Below are positions 1 through 10,603 of a stretch of 64,000 nt of DNA, piece by piece (the first letter of the stretch is position 1; each line of letters begins with the position of its first letter). The stretch spans positions 24,642,078 through 24,706,077 of the forward strand of contig CM048748.1 of NCBI GenBank assembly GCA_026315105.1, read 5' to 3'. The DNA is from Locusta migratoria (Eukaryota > Arthropoda > Insecta > Orthoptera > Acrididae). Under the pieces are notes generated by a model. It was not told where the DNA came from, searched no databases, and saw nothing but the letters and a program-made list of their open reading frames with translations. Position numbers and translations under genes: made by a program.

Positions 1-535
1 TTCCGAGATGGAGGAAAGGAGAAGGGGGCTTGTGTGCAGCGCGGAGATTCCGAGATGGAGGAAAGGGGAAGGGGGCTTGTGTGCAGCGCGGAGATTCCGA
101 GATGGAGGAAAGGGGAAGGGGGCTTGTGTGCAGCGCGGAGATTCCGAGATGGAGGAAAGGGGAAGGGGGCTTGTGTGCAGCGCGGAGATTCCGAGATGGA
201 GGAAAGGAGAAGGGGGCTTGTGTGCAGCGCGGAGATTCCGAGATGGAGGAAAGGGGAAGGGGGCTTGTGTGCAGCGCGGAGATTCCGAGATGGAGGAAAG
301 GGGAAGGGGGCTTGTGTGCAGCGCGGAGATTCCGAGATGGAGGAAAGGAGAAGGGGGCTTGTGTGCAGCCCGGAGATTCCGAGATGGAGGAAAGGGGAAG
401 GGGGCTTGTGTGCAGCGCGGAGATTCCGAGATGGAGGAAAGGGGAAGGGGGCTTGTGTGCAGCGCGGAGATTCCGAGATGGAGGAAAGGGGAAGGGGGCT
501 TGTGTGCAGCGCGGAGATTCCGAGATGGAGGAAAG
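1..535 (+). repeat. 47-bp G-rich minisatellite, about 11.4 copies
   Basis: Units start at 1, 48, 95, 142, 189, 236, 283, 330, 377, 424, 471 and 518, so the period is exactly 47 bp without indels. The array probably begins upstream of the window. Copies are nearly identical; the main variant is A or G at unit position 20 (A in copies 1, 5 and 8). Because 47 is not a multiple of 3 and the unit has no stop codon on this strand, all three forward frames stay open. The resulting Arg/Gly/Cys-rich frames are therefore a by-product of the repeat and not evidence of a gene. Confidence 0.95.
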
Positions 536-2215
536 AGGGACGAGAGGGTTGGTGAACAGGAGAGAGCAGAGAGAGGGGGGCCGGAATCAAAGTTGTTAAG
601 ATGGGCAGAGATCGGCTGTTGTCTCTGTTCATAGGGGTGAGTTATTTATGTCAGCTTCTGTGCCGAGAACAGCTACCCAATCTGTTTAAACAAGATCAAT
701 AATTAATCTGTAGTTTTGCCAGTCTATTAATCCGCATATGATGACGTGAAAATATATTTAAACAAACATAAATTAAACCTCTGAATAACCAACAAAAAGG
801 AATCTAAGATAAAGAAATGGTTCACTCACGAAATAATTCTTTATAAATGGAGTTTAATACTCATTTTGGACATGGAAATGTAGTGGTGGTCCTACTTTAT
901 ACAACGGTAAATAACTGAATATTTCCCCAACTATTGTTCATCAGAGACACAATAAGTATCACATGCACTCGAGTGTAAAAGTTCACACATGCCTGTCTCT
1001 TCAAATCACAAATTAGTAACGCGGCTTCAGACCGCACACCGTCACAACCTCTCACAACCACGTCGAAGTTACGAGTCCCTTCCCAAGCTTTCGAAAGCAT
1101 GTTGTCTCTCCTCCCAAAACTGTATCCTTCCGCGCATCCTAACGCTTCATCTTTAAAATACAATTTCCATTCCTAATTATTTTACATTACAAAATCACAG
1201 AATTGAATGCTTTGACCCCTCCCTGCAGAGGTTATTTACATTTAAGTAACAAATATATATATTTAACAATAATAAAAAACGTTTGAGCCTGAAGCTCTTT
1301 GCTCAGATAGCCAGTAAGCATGGAGTCTCACTGTTCAAATACACAGTCGCCATTGAAATATAGTTACACAATTAATTTTTGATTTATCATGGATTTTATG
1401 TAACTATATTCAGTTCATGTCCACCAATACATGTAATTGTTTATATAAAAATTATCTGCTGCATATCTACTATTTTTAGTCGGCCATGAGATATTTAATT
1501 GGCAGTCTACAACACAAAAAACTAACGTTACTAATAATAATATTAAATATAATAAAATACAAATATAAATGTAATGTGCTTTGCTGGGTTCATGTTTTGC
1601 GTTTCTGTGGTTGAATCTATGTTCTGACACAAGAATATTACTACCTCAACGAAAGCAGAACAAGAGAGTAAAACAAAGTTTATTGAAAGAATACGGAAAT
1701 AAAGTGGTATGTCTTTTAAGATAGGTAGCGTGGTGCAATGCTCCCCGTTTGCTTCTTAATTTGTTACTGGTGAACACTACGTATCAATAATGGTAATATA
1801 ATATCATTATAGTACTGAAATTTGTCGGTTTTTATCTGCAAGGGATATTCAAATTGTAATTACGGTTTTAATTCTCCCAAGTGTCCTGAATCCATTCATA
1901 TAATTATATTTGACATATGGTCATTCCCTGATTTTGTATGGAATTTTAGAATAACGTATGTGGCTGTATTGTATTTCAGTTGCTCGCTCATCGTCGTTTC
2001 CTGTTTCCGAGCACATTAGGGAAACCCTGACTATCTAGATCCCATTCACTAGGTACAAACCGTTAGCCAGCTGGCTGGGGAACCGGAGAGCCTAGCAAAA
2101 CACTCCTTTAGATGGAAACTATCAGCTTCCCCCTGTATCTGTAATGTCACCATTTAAAAATAGCAGTCAAAAGATAAATCTTTATGCCTGCATGGATCAT
2201 GCTCCTCCAAACAAT
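536..2215. other. AT-rich stretch with nothing recognised
   Basis: No recognisable gene or repeat family. Short open frames exist on both strands (for example 897-1163 minus), but none shows a domain motif, a coding-like composition or similarity to other parts of the window. Confidence 0.5.
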
Positions 2216-2221
2216 ACTTTG

Positions 2222-2300
2222 GCCTGCGAAAGGCAAAGGTCCCAGGTTCGAGTTCCGGTTCCGGCACACAATTTTAATCTGCCAGGAAGTTTCAATACTT
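2222..2300 (+). mobile_element. tRNA-derived SINE fragment
   Basis: A tRNA-like B box (GGTTCGAGTTCC) follows 'gcgaaaggcaaaggtccca' and is followed by 'aattttaatctgccagg'. This looks like the 3' half of a tRNA pseudogene joined to a short unrelated tail. It is a different family from the dominant SINE in this window. The limits are approximate. Confidence 0.55.
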
Positions 2301-2759
2301 TGACCTATTGCCGTATCTGCCATAGTAAATGCATGATCTGGATGACACTATGGGTTGATCACACGATTTGCAATTGTGTAGCGCTTAGTATTTGTTGCGG
2401 TCTTCAGTACAAAGATTGGATGATGCATCTCGTGGTGCTGCTGTATCCTGTGCAAGCCTATATATGTCCGAAAAACAATATCAACCACACCTATGCGAGC
2501 CTGCGTATTGTATACCTCTCTCTTCCCTCTGAAATTTTTACCCTCACATTTCAATTCAATCTTACAATGACGATTCTTTGAAGTCTCAAAAGCTGTTCTA
2601 TCAACAACAGCTCGTCTTTTAATCACGACATGGCAGACATTTTTTCTCAGAAATTCCGTTCGGTACTTTCCCATTAGTTACATAAACCAGCCAACCAATA
2701 TTCATCTGTGACACCAAATTTCGGAAACCTCTGACCAGTTTCTGAATTTTTATTGTCCA

Positions 2760-2925
2760 TTTTTCACTTTGTACAAGGCTACACTGCAAATGAATGCCTT
2801 TACAATAGATTCCGTAACTCTAATATTAGTTTTTTTCCCCTTGCTGTTGCCATTCTGCATTTTATTTCATCTCTACTCCGACCTAGCGAAGGTCTTTTAC
2901 TACCAACATAAGAAAACGTTTAACA
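2760..2925 (-). pseudogene. RTE-type LINE fragment, C-terminal region
   Basis: This sequence lines up with 47280-47430, the minus-strand RTE reverse transcriptase copy: the 'gtacaaggc.acactgca' block, 'aatgcctt', 'ccattctg.attttat' and the 'tactccgac' block follow in the same order. It is therefore a short, heavily diverged piece of the region downstream of the reverse transcriptase domain. No open frame of useful length survives. Confidence 0.6.
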
Positions 2926-2991
2926 TCTCGTTTCCAAATCCACCAACAGAGACTGATTAAATTTGACTACATACCTAAAAGCTCCTTTTCC

Positions 2992-3703
2992 TCAAAGGAT
3001 AAAATGCAGCCCTTCGTCGCAAAAACAAAATTCTATAACCTGCTTCGGCAATAACTATGATTGCCTCCATCAGAAATTATAAATTAAAACAAGTCACATA
3101 ATAAAAGTTACAAATCATCTGTAAAGCGTATGTCACAAATTTTATCTTTCTTTCTCTCTCTTTTTATTTTTTTATTTTTTCTTTTCTTTTTTTTTCAGAC
3201 TGGCGTGTGCTAAGTGGAGTTGTGAACAGGTAGACGTTACCTCAGTGGTGCCGTCTAGTAGCCGCAAAAACAACTAATAACTTACTGAGATAAAAATTGT
3301 TATGTTTAACATGAGAGATGGCTGAGTCGTCATTTTGGCAATACAATATTAGTTGAGAGAATTACTAAGTAACAAAAATTGTAATAAGCTTTTGGAAAAC
3401 ATTACTCATTAATTGTCTCAACTAATATTGTATTGCGAAAATGACGCCTCATAACGCCTCATCCATCTCGCACGTTAAACGTAGCTTCTGGTAACAATGT
3501 TTTTCTCAAGTGATGTCTCTGTACAGAAGTGCAGCCTCTAAAAAATAAAAAAATTAAAAAAATTAAATTTATGACGTAAGCTTTACAACTGATTTCTAAC
3601 TTTTATTATGCGACTTGTTTTATTTTATAATTTCTGATGGGGGCAATCATAGTTATTAAAGGATTTTATTTTAGCGACCGAGGGCTGCATTTTTATCCTT
3701 TGA
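2992..3703. mobile_element. Foldback-type element: 0.7-kb imperfect palindrome
   Basis: The left arm read outward-in (AAAGGATAAAATGCAGCCC; then the block around 3036-3130) is matched by the reverse complement of the right arm (3565-3702). The inner arms also pair ('caactaatattgtattgc' at 3419 against 3340-3360), so almost the whole element can fold on itself around position about 3390. A pyrimidine-rich stretch (3150-3200) interrupts the left arm. No transposase and no clear target-site duplication are visible. A foldback DNA transposon or large MITE is the likely explanation. Confidence 0.8.
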
Positions 3704-3986
3704 CACTGAAACAGTCGCTGACAAGCTATTTTCAAAATTTTAAGCCGCCTTTTTCTCTTGTTTATGTTCATCTTAGACCCTTCTTTGCAGACAAATTACG
3801 TTCAGTTGCTCAATGAAATCCTTTGCTGTCTGACAGAATTATTACTATTAAAACAGAAGGTGCGTAAGAGGGGAAGGTTACCGCTGATACAAGGCATACT
3901 TTTACCGTGTAAACGAAGGCACTCAGCGAAGTCAATGCTAGTAGTTCACAAACATATCATGACCAACACTGCATAAGGCAAATATC

Positions 3987-4319
3987 TGACAACGTTCAGC
4001 CCAACCAGTTACAAAATTTGATAAAATCCCTTGATCTAGATTTCGGCACCATCTAAGGGTGCCTTCATTAGAAGAATAAGGCTAGCAAGTCAAAAATAAA
4101 ATAAAGGCAGTTCGTCTGTGTTAGGCTTACAGTGCTGCTCAACAGCCTTTTGCTAGCATGTTGCATAATTTTATAAGTTTGGACTTGAGCACACTGCTCG
4201 TAATTGCACGTCTTATGTTTTAATTTTTATTCCTCTGGTGAAAGCACCCTTAGATGGTGCCGAAATTTATATCAAGGGATTGTATCAAATTTTGCAACTG
4301 GTTGGGCTGAACTTTGTCA
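3987..4319. mobile_element. MITE with about 85-bp terminal inverted repeats
   Basis: Left end TGACAACGTTCAGCCC and the reverse complement of the right end TGACAAAGTTCAGCCC begin an inverted repeat that continues through 'ggcaccatctaagggtgc' (about 4045-4063, against 4243-4262). The internal 170 bp is noncoding. I could not fix a target duplication with certainty, so the superfamily is unknown. Confidence 0.75.
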
Positions 4320-4568
4320 AATTTTTGTAAACCTTGCTGCAGTCGACATGCTATGTTTAAAACCACTGTATTAGGCCTTATTTAAAAGGAAAAAAGTGGT
4401 TACAACTTCTCTTAGACACAGGGTCATTAGACGATGTGATAACAGTTTTTATGGTCCACAATACGATAATCAGGTCAACCAACAACTGAAACGTTTGGGA
4501 TAATCACGTCTATGGGTTCCAATATATTCGCTCAAATGGCACATAAACAGAGTCGTGTGCTGATAACT

Positions 4569-4713
4569 GTTTGTAAATCTATCGGACCAAACTGCGTGAT
4601 CATCAGTCTGTAGCTTACAAACGACTTAAACCTAGGCAAACTAACCTAAGGACAACACACACACACATGCTCCAGGGAGGACTCGAACCTCCAGGGCGAG
4701 CAACCGCGCTGCT
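4569..4713 (-). mobile_element. SINE, 5'-truncated copy
   Basis: Read on the minus strand it has the tRNA B box (GGTTCGAGTCC), 'catg' and a 'gatgatcacgcagtttggtc' tail, like the copies at 6474-6797. The tRNA A-box half is missing. The second copy of the host repeat (7545-7560) shows the approximate empty site; short flanking matches (tgataact and tgatta) may be the target duplication. Confidence 0.75.
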
Positions 4714-4754
4714 GATTAGGTACATAGGAGGTTAAGACCACATTTACATGTAAT

Positions 4755-5248
4755 TTTTGTGTCCCGACTTCGTCGCCGCTTTTGTGTCCCAGCCTCGTCG
4801 TAGGTGTCGGTGGCCGGGTGGATGAGACCGACACAGGAATATAGATAGCACGCTGGTGCAGGTACGGAGGGGAGCAGCCAGAAACTATAAACACAAGAGT
4901 AAATTAGAAAGAGATATATATTGCACAGAATGTAACAATACTTAACTTTTACATAGTACTGCAGAATGTGGATACATAGTTGTTAGAGGCCTGCCTAGTG
5001 CCTGTACGATAGCAAAGTCTTCACTGGTGCCTATCTGATTACGAAGGTCCTAACTCGTTGCTATCTCAGTCCGAAGTGCTGACTGGTTCCTCTCTCAGTC
5101 CGAAGTGGCAAGTCGTTCAGCGGTGGCCACGAGCGGAGTTGTCGCAGAGGGCGCTCGTGGCTGTCGTCGTGAGAACGCCGCGCCGTGCGTGCATGGCGGC
5201 GCGCGGCGAAAGTAGGTGGCGCGCACTTTGTACTTGTGCGACACCACA
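4755..5248 (-). mobile_element. Probable solo LTR (494 bp) with 5-bp GTAAT duplication
   Basis: This 494-bp block is absent from the homologous copy at 7580-7590 and is flanked by GTAAT on both sides (4750-4754 and 5249-5253). On the minus strand it begins TGTGGTGTCGC and ends in ACAAAA. Its size, the TG start and the 5-bp duplication fit an LTR left behind by recombination. The final bases do not follow the strict TG...CA rule, and no internal region is present, so the class is inferred. Confidence 0.6.
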
Positions 5249-5582
5249 GTAATAGACCGAACAAATGTGCTGTAAACTGACTTTTAGTTACAGTTGATTA
5301 ATACAGCTGTTTCGGTACCTCTTCGATTCTTCCTGTTGCTTCGTTTATGATTTATATTTACAGTAGATTTATACAACTGTTTCGGTACATGTTCGAGATT
5401 TCCAGTTGCTTTGTTTATGACCCCACAATGGCAGTAGGTCTTCTATCAATTTGTAGCAACCAGATAAAACCAATTACATTAGCCCCTCTCCTCACGTTCG
5501 TTCGGTGGAATCGGTTCGTCAGTATTTGATGTGGATTACGAAATATATCCAGCTGTAATGTTAGGTGACTCACCCAGTATAA

Positions 5583-5608
5583 TGTGTGTGTGTGTGTGTG
5601 TGTGTGTG
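5583..5608 (+). repeat. (TG)n microsatellite
   Basis: Thirteen uninterrupted TG dinucleotides lie between the unclassified repeat and a tRNA-like SINE. Confidence 0.95.
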
Positions 5609-5694
5609 GCGTCTGTTCTTTTGGACACGTCCGACAGACATCGCTTTTGATCTTACAATTGTTATCTATTCATATTCACGGAATGTATGATATT

Positions 5695-5795
5695 AAGTGC
5701 AGTTGAGTAAAAACGAAAATATGTACCCTGCAAGAAATCAAACACGGGCCTCCTGCTTTCTAGGCAGTTGCGCTTTACACCACTTTTTTGAGTGT
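5695..5795 (-). mobile_element. tRNA-derived SINE fragment (second family)
   Basis: It matches 45525-45640: 'tgtaccctgc', an anticodon-arm-like 'tcctgct.tctaggcagttgcgct' and 'acaccac'. Read on the minus strand this is a tRNA pseudogene with a degraded B box. It is a lineage distinct from the dominant SINE. Confidence 0.55.
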
Positions 5796-5805
5796 TTTTA
5801 TACTT

Positions 5806-7440
5806 TTATGTTTTTCCCTTTTTCCTGCCTCCCGTTGCTACAATTCTCGCAAAGAATGAAAATATAATTCGACTATTTTCTTCTGCAATTAATTCTTCCG
5901 AGAGTAATTTTTTATTGTTTTCGTTATTGCAAGTGTAGCGCATTTTATTCACATATCCACCAACTGATCGGTGAGCTGTACTGAGGGAATCATTTTTCGC
6001 ATGTTTACCACGTAGTGTCAAATGCTTTGCAACATCCTGGATCCTACAAGTGGTTATCGTTAAGTTTCCATTGACCTCGGGCCTTATAGGCCCCTTGTTT
6101 CTCCAGATTAATAGTACACATAAAAGCCGTATGATCTGAGAAGACGGCTGGCTATATTTCCGTTCGTTAAGATCCGCTGATGCGTGTATCCGATCTAAGC
6201 GACTTGCAGACGTGCGTGTAGCCTGGTATGTTACCATGTGTATACTCCCAGGTGTCAACAAGCCTTAACGGATTTACAATGCTTTAAGCTCAACTGATTT
6301 ATTGTAATTTGGCGTCTGAGCCTTAAGGTGTGCGACACATTTAAACTCACCGCCAAATATTACATGATCATGTCCTGTCCCAAACACCGGTACTATTCCG
6401 TCTTTGCCGCGGTGGAGTAGCCGAGCGGTCTAAGGCGCCTCGCTGCGGAGCGCGCGGTTGCTCGAATCCTCCCTGCCGCGGTGGAGTAGCCGAGCGGTCT
6501 AAAGCGTCTCGCTGCGGAGCGTGCGGTTGCTCGCCGTGGAGGTTCGAGTCCTCCCTGGGGCATGGGTGTGTGTGTTTGTCCTTAGGTTAGTTTACCTAGG
6601 TTTAAGTAGTTTGTAAGCTACGGACTGATGACCACACAGTTTGGTTCGATAGATTTGCAAACAAACATTTTTTGAATCCTCCCTGGGGCATGGGCGTGTG
6701 TGTTTGTGTTGTCCTTAGGTTAGTTTACCTACGTTTAAGTAGTTTGTAAGCTACGGACTGATGACTACGCAGTTTGGTCCGATAGATTTACAAACATGTG
6801 TCTATGCTGTCTGTGAAAAATGCTTCACGTTGCCATCGTCTTCCGGTTCCTGAAGGCGCGTAGATATTGACTATTCTGTTGTTGTTTATTGTACATGCTA
6901 TTCTTCTGCTGTTAGGCAGTTTCTCCACTTTTCTGACTATATTACCCTTTTTTTAATTATAATGGCTTTTCCAAGTTCAGTAGTATAGCCAGGGTTAGCT
7001 ATAACGTTATATCCTGTTATTTGTTCCACATCAATAGCATCTGTCACTTCTTGTAACATAAAGATGTCTATATCTGCGACACATATCACGTCCTGGACGA
7101 TTCGCAGTTTGGGTGCGCTCCTTATCTTGTTAATTTTTATTATGGCTATCCGATATACTTGTAGTACCGTCATATTATACTGGTACCTATCTGTTTTGGT
7201 TTTTAAATTCTTAACTTTCTGTATTTTTATCTATCATTCCTTCTATCATACTTTCTATCTTTCCTTCTATCTTGATACTCACAACTTTCAGTTTAATAGA
7301 AGATTAGGTCATCAGTTACTGCTGTGTCTTGCTCCTGGGAGGCTTTATTGTCATCGTTTTGATTGAAGTCAGTCTTCTGTGTCATTTTATCGTTGGCCCC
7401 CATCAATTCTTGGTCTTGGTTGGCATCTTCATGTTCTTCA
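5806..7440 (-). pseudogene. Tx1/L1-like LINE, endonuclease region, degenerate copy
   Basis: On the minus strand, 7440-7300 matches the end of ORF1 of the larger copy (17603-17790). 7173-6937 encodes the start of an APE-type endonuclease, with 'DIDIFMLQEVTDAID' holding the metal-binding glutamate. 6261-5806 continues the endonuclease and linker, parallel to 16650-17090. The copy lacks the reverse transcriptase. It is interrupted by a tandem SINE insertion (6409-6797) placed between the two endonuclease halves, and it carries frameshifts and stops. Function in the intact family: nicking of target DNA to prime reverse transcription. Assignment to Tx1/L1 rests mainly on the better copy at 14320-18660. 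Confidence 0.75.
6409..6797 (+). mobile_element. Tandem/nested SINE cluster
   Basis: Three joined pieces: a tRNA-like head (6409-6473), a nearly full copy (6474-6672) with A-box-like 'gtggagtagccgagcggtct' and B box GGTTCGAGTCC, and a third tail (6673-6797) starting inside the B-box region. Repeats of 'cctccctggggcatgg' at the joints suggest slippage, template switching or unequal exchange rather than three separate insertions. The cluster sits inside the LINE endonuclease remnant. Confidence 0.85.
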
Positions 7441-7453
7441 GCCCAGTTTTGAG

Positions 7454-7805
7454 GTCAACCAACAACTGAAACATCTAGGATCATCAGTTCTATCGGTTCC
7501 AATATATTAGCTCAAACGGCACATAAACAGCATCGTGTGCTGATAACTCTAGCTACATAGGAGGATAAGACCGCATTTACATGTAATAGACGGAACAAAT
7601 GTGCTGTAAACTGATTTGTATATACAGTTGATTTATACAGCTGTTTCGGTACATGTTCGGTTCTTCCTGTTGCTTCGTTTATGATTTGTATTTACAGTTG
7701 ATTTATACAGCTGTTTCGGTACATGTTCGAGTCTTCCCGTTGCTTCGTTTATAGTCCCGCAACAGCAGTAGGTCTTCTATCAATTTGTAGCTACCAGATG
7801 AAACC
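7454..7805 (+). repeat. Unclassified dispersed repeat, copy 2 (uninterrupted)
   Basis: Homologous to 4470-5490 without the two insertions present there, so it serves as the empty-site reference. It includes two tandem units of about 75 bp around 'acagctgtttcggtac'. Confidence 0.75.
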
Positions 7806-7814
7806 AAAATACGC

Positions 7815-8180
7815 GTGTAGGTGTGGTCGGACAGAACGACCGAGCACTGCCGTAATTATTACGGTGGCTCTGCTGCCGCTGTAACTAATGTATGGCCGTT
7901 ACACTGGTGCGGCCGTAAAATTGAACCATGGCGTCGCTGGCCAGCGCGGGGCACCGCAGAGCGGAGATCACGCCCTCTGCAGACGCCGCCGCCTACACTA
8001 GCACGCCGTAGCCTGCAGTCGCGCGCCACGGCGGAGCGGACCGCGGCAATCTCGCGAGGTGCCGAGGTGGAGAGCTGGCGGGCGAGCTACGGAGCCGGCC
8101 TGTGATAACTCAGTAGCCGCGCCGAGCGGGGGCTCTCCGGCGGGATTGTTTTCCCGGCTTTATTGTCGCTCGTGAAATGG
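7815..8180. other. GC- and CpG-rich island of unknown origin
   Basis: Base composition changes sharply from the AT-rich surroundings, with many CG dinucleotides. The open frame at 7821-8105 has no recognisable motif. It may be the 5' region of an unidentified element or part of an LTR; nothing here identifies a host promoter. Confidence 0.4.
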
Positions 8181-8476
8181 ACTTTTCCTCCAGTCTTAGT
8201 TACGATCATTGGAGTGCAGCGGACCACTGTAAGGTAAAAACAAAAAAAGTACGAGAAGGCGAGAGAAATCTTCCCGGACCAACGGATTTCATTTGGTTCC
8301 ACTCGCCGATGAAACGAAAGGGGCAGCATCCGGTCGCTAAATGTGGGTGTAACGTCACAGCTGCGTCCACATAATTCTCGATGGGCGAAGTTGCCGTTAT
8401 ATTCTATTTGCTGCTTAATCATTTCATAATTGTTCCAATGATTTGACGGTATGGGATGCGGAAAATTACTAGGTTG

Positions 8477-8677
8477 TTCAAATGTTCAAATGTTTGTTAA
8501 GCTTATGGGACTTAACTACGGGGTCATCAGTCCCTAAACTTACAAACTACTTAGGAACTACCTTATACTAATGACGGCACAAATATCCATACCCGAGGGG
8601 GGATTCGAACCCCCGACCGTAGTGGCCGTGCAGACCGTGACTGGAGCGCATCAGTCCCCTCGGCCACCGCAGCTGGC
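8477..8677 (-). mobile_element. SINE with 13-bp target duplication
   Basis: A full-length copy on the minus strand: 'gcggtggccgagggga' A-box region, B box GGTTCGAATCC, then the conserved body and a 3' end 'aacatttgaac'. The flanks AATTACTAGGTTG at 8464-8476 and 8678-8690 are identical, which fixes both ends and indicates LINE-type retrotransposition. Confidence 0.92.
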
Positions 8678-9187
8678 AATTACTAGGTTGATCCATAACA
8701 ATAAACTTTGTTAGCTTCCTCTATTACGGAACGACAAATGTTAAAAACTCTTCCTTTAAATACACTGATTAAATAACCGCTTGTCACTACGATGAATGTC
8801 TACAAGTCCACACTGAAACATTTCAATACGCAACTGCAACCGAAACTCATATGCGATACGACTGAAGAGCAAAAACTTTAGCCACCGCTAAACGCGGGTT
8901 ACGGACGCACTGTCAACATGCTACCGCCTCGCTCTGCGGTCGGCGGGAGACTGCCGCACACCGGCCAACAAACAAAAAAACATTCTAACCTAAGCATTGT
9001 TGCCAGCAGCTCTCGCTGCACGCCAACGATAACTATCGTTCGACCAAAACGTACCAAAGGGGTTACTAACCTAAAACCCTGTATCCTCACATGGGCTAAA
9101 TAAAGCTGTATTGACCACGGCTTTTCGTCAGATGTAAAGCTGTCTATTTGCAGAAAATCACGGATTAGATAGTTTAACTGGTGTTAA

Positions 9188-9643
9188 CCCTTAAATGCGT
9201 GGTGTTTCATATCTGCAACATCGTCTGTAATATTCTTTTATCCGCATCTAGTGGGAATTATGTGAACTAATACGTGTTTTACAGATGCAGCAAAGATATT
9301 AGAAAGTGTATGTGATGTCTGTTGTGTTGGAATTGGCTGCAGTGTTAACTTCTGTTTGCTGGTGTCTGGAGAAAATGGCGGTGTAATAATATTGCAGTTT
9401 TTTACGTTTTGTTTTTCACATAAACAGGAGAAAAATTTCACGCCATCTAACACAAGTATGGAGAACCAGAATAAACACAAAAATTCGTTTAAACTATACA
9501 ACTTTGAAAATTATATCACAAGTTTCTATATGTTGCACATGTGCTTTTTTTTAATTTAAAAAAAGAACTAGCTACAAATGAAATTTTTAACTATTTTTCC
9601 CTTTGTTTGTAATCATACATAACATGAAAATGAATTATTTGCG

Positions 9644-9684
<41 letters not shown>

Positions 9685-9703
9685 AATATCATGCATTTAA
9701 GGG
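9188..9703. mobile_element. piggyBac-type MITE, TTAA target duplication
   Basis: The ends are CCCTTAAATGC and its inverse GCATTTAAGGG, flanked by TTAA at 9184-9187 and 9704-9707. Copy C of the surrounding repeat has the uninterrupted site (one TTAA at about 13471). The 516-bp body contains a 29-bp A run (9651-9679) and no transposase; the minus-strand frame at 9238-9501 has no known motif. piggyBac transposases characteristically target TTAA and excise precisely. Confidence 0.9.
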
Positions 9704-10603
9704 TTAAGAAAAACATCACCTGGAACGACTAGCGATTCAAAACTCATTACCGCAGTACCTATTTACTAGTATCCGGTGGATAACGTACTAATATTTATTC
9801 TGTAATATACCTTTTCCATTATTGGACGAGTATTACATTATATATGGTGTGAGTGTGATATACAGCATATGATCCGGTGAACAAGAATCCCTTGGGAAAA
9901 CTACGCCCATATTTCCATCTAAAATCTAACTGCTTCTTACTTACACTATCACAATGGAAGTTGGCACATGTAAGTATATTGAAATAAACTTCACCACAAT
10001 ATCACCGGTAAAAAAGAGAGTCGGTAGAGATATGTATTTTTGTCATAGATATGGGTAAGGAGGGGATGGAATGAGGGGAGCGGAGTAGAAGATGGATAAA
10101 CAGAGGAGGAGGAAATGGAAAGATGGGGGAATGAGTTGAGACGAGAGAGGAAGAGATTGACAGAGGAAGCGGAGAGGTGCAAGAGGAGGTAGACAAGACA
10201 AACCTGGAATTAATAACTAGCCGGGCAATGAAAGGTTTTCAGCCTGTGAAATAATAAATGTAATGCAGGAAACTCAAGAATGTAGTGACTGCATAGGTGT
10301 AATCTATTAACAACAGGGTCACATCTTTAATAGTTATTAGAATGTTCCATTAAATTTTTAAACTTTGTTTAAAATGAATGACCTGGCGACAGCGAAGCAT
10401 TAGGTGATTATTGCAGTAAAGGGTCCAGAATAATTGCCTAAAGTTTATTAGCATCAGTACGAGAAGGCGAGAAATCTTCCTGAACCAACGAACCTGCGAA
10501 AGGGGCAGCATCCAGTCGCTAAATGTGGGTTAAATAAAGCTGTATCGACCATGGCTTTTCGATAGATGTAAAGCTGTCTTTTTACATAAAATCATGGACT
10601 ATA

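Larger units (their letters stand above)
4470..5490 (+). repeat. Unclassified dispersed repeat, copy 1 (carries two insertions)
   Basis: This sequence is homologous to 7454-7805, from 'ggtcaaccaacaactgaaa' to 'caatttgtag..accagat.aaacc'. Copy 1 is longer only because it holds a SINE (4569-4713) and a probable solo LTR (4755-5248). The family contains an internal duplication of about 75 bp built around 'acagctgtttcggtac' (5278-5345 and 5357-5420). No coding capacity is seen. Confidence 0.75.
8241..9925 (+). repeat. Unclassified repeat family R, copy A
   Basis: Segments 8241-8350, 9086-9183 and 9708-9925 are collinear with copies B (10031-11486) and C (12861-13640). Shared blocks are 'gtacgagaaggcgag', 'aataaagctgta.cgacca', 'aaacatc.cctggaacgac' and 'tatttactagtatcc'. 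Copy A carries a 0.7-kb unassigned insertion (about 8351-9085) that itself holds a SINE, plus a piggyBac-type MITE (9188-9703). No protein-coding capacity is apparent. Confidence 0.75.

Noticed and set aside
8..634. Protein gene of 208 codons in the 47-bp array
   Set aside because: All three forward frames are open only because the unit lacks stops; the period is not a multiple of three and no domain is seen.
897..1163. 88-codon minus-strand gene
   Set aside because: No motif, no homologous copy in the window and no supporting context.
6409..6560. Functional tRNA genes at A/B-box sites (also 8590-8670, 25830-25905, 45545-45620, 58813-58890)
   Set aside because: These heads lack consistent acceptor pairing, are followed by the shared SINE body, and have target duplications, so they are SINEs.
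7821..8105. Host promoter or first exon in the CpG-rich patch
   Set aside because: There is no conserved domain, splice context or downstream gene; the surroundings are all repeats.
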